NCBI GenBank assembly: GCA_003645435.1
Contig: QNFD01000232.1
Coordinates: 1 to 5,052 of the forward strand
DNA: 5,052 nt
Direction of reading: 5' to 3'
From: Gammaproteobacteria bacterium
Lineage (GTDB): Bacteria; Pseudomonadota; Gammaproteobacteria; GCA-001735895
How positions within the stretch are numbered: the first letter of the stretch is position 1; every line of letters starts with the position of its first letter. Positions 4,364 through 5,052 of this stretch are shown here, one piece after another. A program made the position numbers and the translations under genes. The notes beneath the pieces were generated by a model, which searched no databases, had not been told where the DNA came from, and saw nothing but the letters and a program-made list of their open reading frames with translations.

Positions 4364-5052
4364 TTAATTACCCAGTTTTCTAACGCGGATCTTCCTGCCT
4401 TTGATCTTTCCGTCGAGCAGGATCTTAAGTGCCTGCCTGGCAACCTTTCGGTCCACAGCCACATAAGCCATTTTATCCAGGATATCGATCTTACCGATGA
4501 GCTTGCCGGGTAATTCGGTATTGGCTGTTAATGCACCTAAAATATCACCGGCCCTGATTTTGTCTTTTCTTCCAGCGTTGATGAATAGTGTTTCCATGGC
4601 TGGTTTGAGACTAAAATTATCTTGCCGTTGCAAAACAGATGGGTTTTCTATTTTTAGCGGACTACCTTGATAGCTTTCAATCGCATCAATACGATTTTGT
4701 TCACTTGCTGTGAAAAGACTCAGCGCTAAACCTTCATTACCAGCTCTACCGGTACGACCTATACGATGGATATGAATTTCAGGATCCGGCGTTATTTCAA
4801 AGTTGACGACTGCGGCCAGGTCCTTGATATCTAGTCCTCGAGCGGCGACATCGGTTGCAATCAAAATCGAGCTACTACGATTTGCAAACTGAATCAAAAC
4901 CTGGTCACGTTCAAACTGCTCGAGATCACCGTGTAAGCTCAAAGCGTGAAACCCTCGCTTACATAATTCGTCTTTTAAATCCTGGCATTGCTGTTTTCGG
5001 TTACAGAACACGAGTGTGGATTCGGGTTGAAAATGTTCGAGCAAGGCAACCA
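4364..5052 (-). CDS. dbpA: ATP-dependent RNA helicase DbpA, C-terminal half (partial at right edge)
   Basis: The frame enters from the right edge and is open for about 229 residues; the N-terminal RecA domain with Q, Walker A and DEAD motifs lies outside. Numbering from the first full codon, the second RecA domain shows TLVFCNRKQ (about 12-20), SLHGDLEQ (38-45), IATDVAARGLD (64-74) and HRIGRTGRAG (95-104). From about residue 152 to the end is the DbpA RNA-binding domain: METLFINAGRKDKIRAGDIL then GALT, and a basic ending, DGKIKGRKIRVRKLG. This domain separates DbpA from other DEAD-box helicases. DbpA binds hairpin 92 of 23S rRNA and remodels late 50S precursors; E. coli DbpA is about 457 residues, so roughly half is visible. 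No terminator lies between it and the RIO kinase, so cotranscription is plausible. Confidence 0.95.
   Translation of the reverse strand, partial: VALLEHFQPESTLVFCNRKQQCQDLKDELCKRGFHALSLHGDLEQFERDQVLIQFANRSSSILIATDVAARGLDIKDLAAVVNFEITPDPEIHIHRIGRTGRAGNEGLALSLFTASEQNRIDAIESYQGSPLKIENPSVLQRQDNFSLKPAMETLFINAGRKDKIRAGDILGALTANTELPGKLIGKIDILDKMAYVAVDRKVARQALKILLDGKIKGRKIRVRKLGN

Overview
The window reads as chromosomal DNA of a gammaproteobacterium, possibly an environmental or marine one. The main evidence is a DbpA-type RNA helicase with its specific C-terminal RNA-binding domain, next to a bacterial RIO-type kinase of the form common in Gammaproteobacteria. Most genes use mixed, moderately AT-rich codons. 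Almost all confident genes lie on the minus strand; the exception is one visibly GC-richer plus-strand gene in the middle. No composition was calculated.

Layout from left to right. Positions 1-167 hold the start of a small membrane-anchored protein that runs off the left edge. Positions 238-406 hold a lysine/alanine-rich reading frame split at a run of eight A. Positions 387-977 encode a DUF302-family protein with an N-terminal membrane anchor. Positions 978-1380 have no intact gene but are rich in repeats. A gene remnant ends at a GGGTCAG/CTGACCC repeat, and that repeat is interrupted by a 168-bp MITE-like element with perfect 18-bp terminal inverted repeats and an 11-bp target duplication. 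Positions 1381-1755 encode a membrane-associated glutaredoxin-like protein.

Positions 1917-3173 look like an acquired block: a decayed tail of a Fic-family protein, a 312-residue ATP-grasp-fold protein of unknown substrate, and a minus-strand rho-independent terminator. A short stretch just upstream of that terminator encodes GIGGMM-stop, which resembles the very end of GroEL. Positions 3174-3430 cannot be assigned. Positions 3431-4279 encode an intact RIO-family kinase, and 4364-5052 the C-terminal half of dbpA, which enters from the right edge.

The best functional pairing is dbpA followed by the RIO kinase on the same strand 84 bp apart. DbpA acts in 50S assembly and RIO kinases act in small-subunit maturation in archaea and eukaryotes, so a joint ribosome-related role is a reasonable guess. 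No complete new defence or biosynthetic system is visible. The most distinctive items are the nested repeat insertion and the isolated ATP-grasp gene in a patchwork of gene debris.
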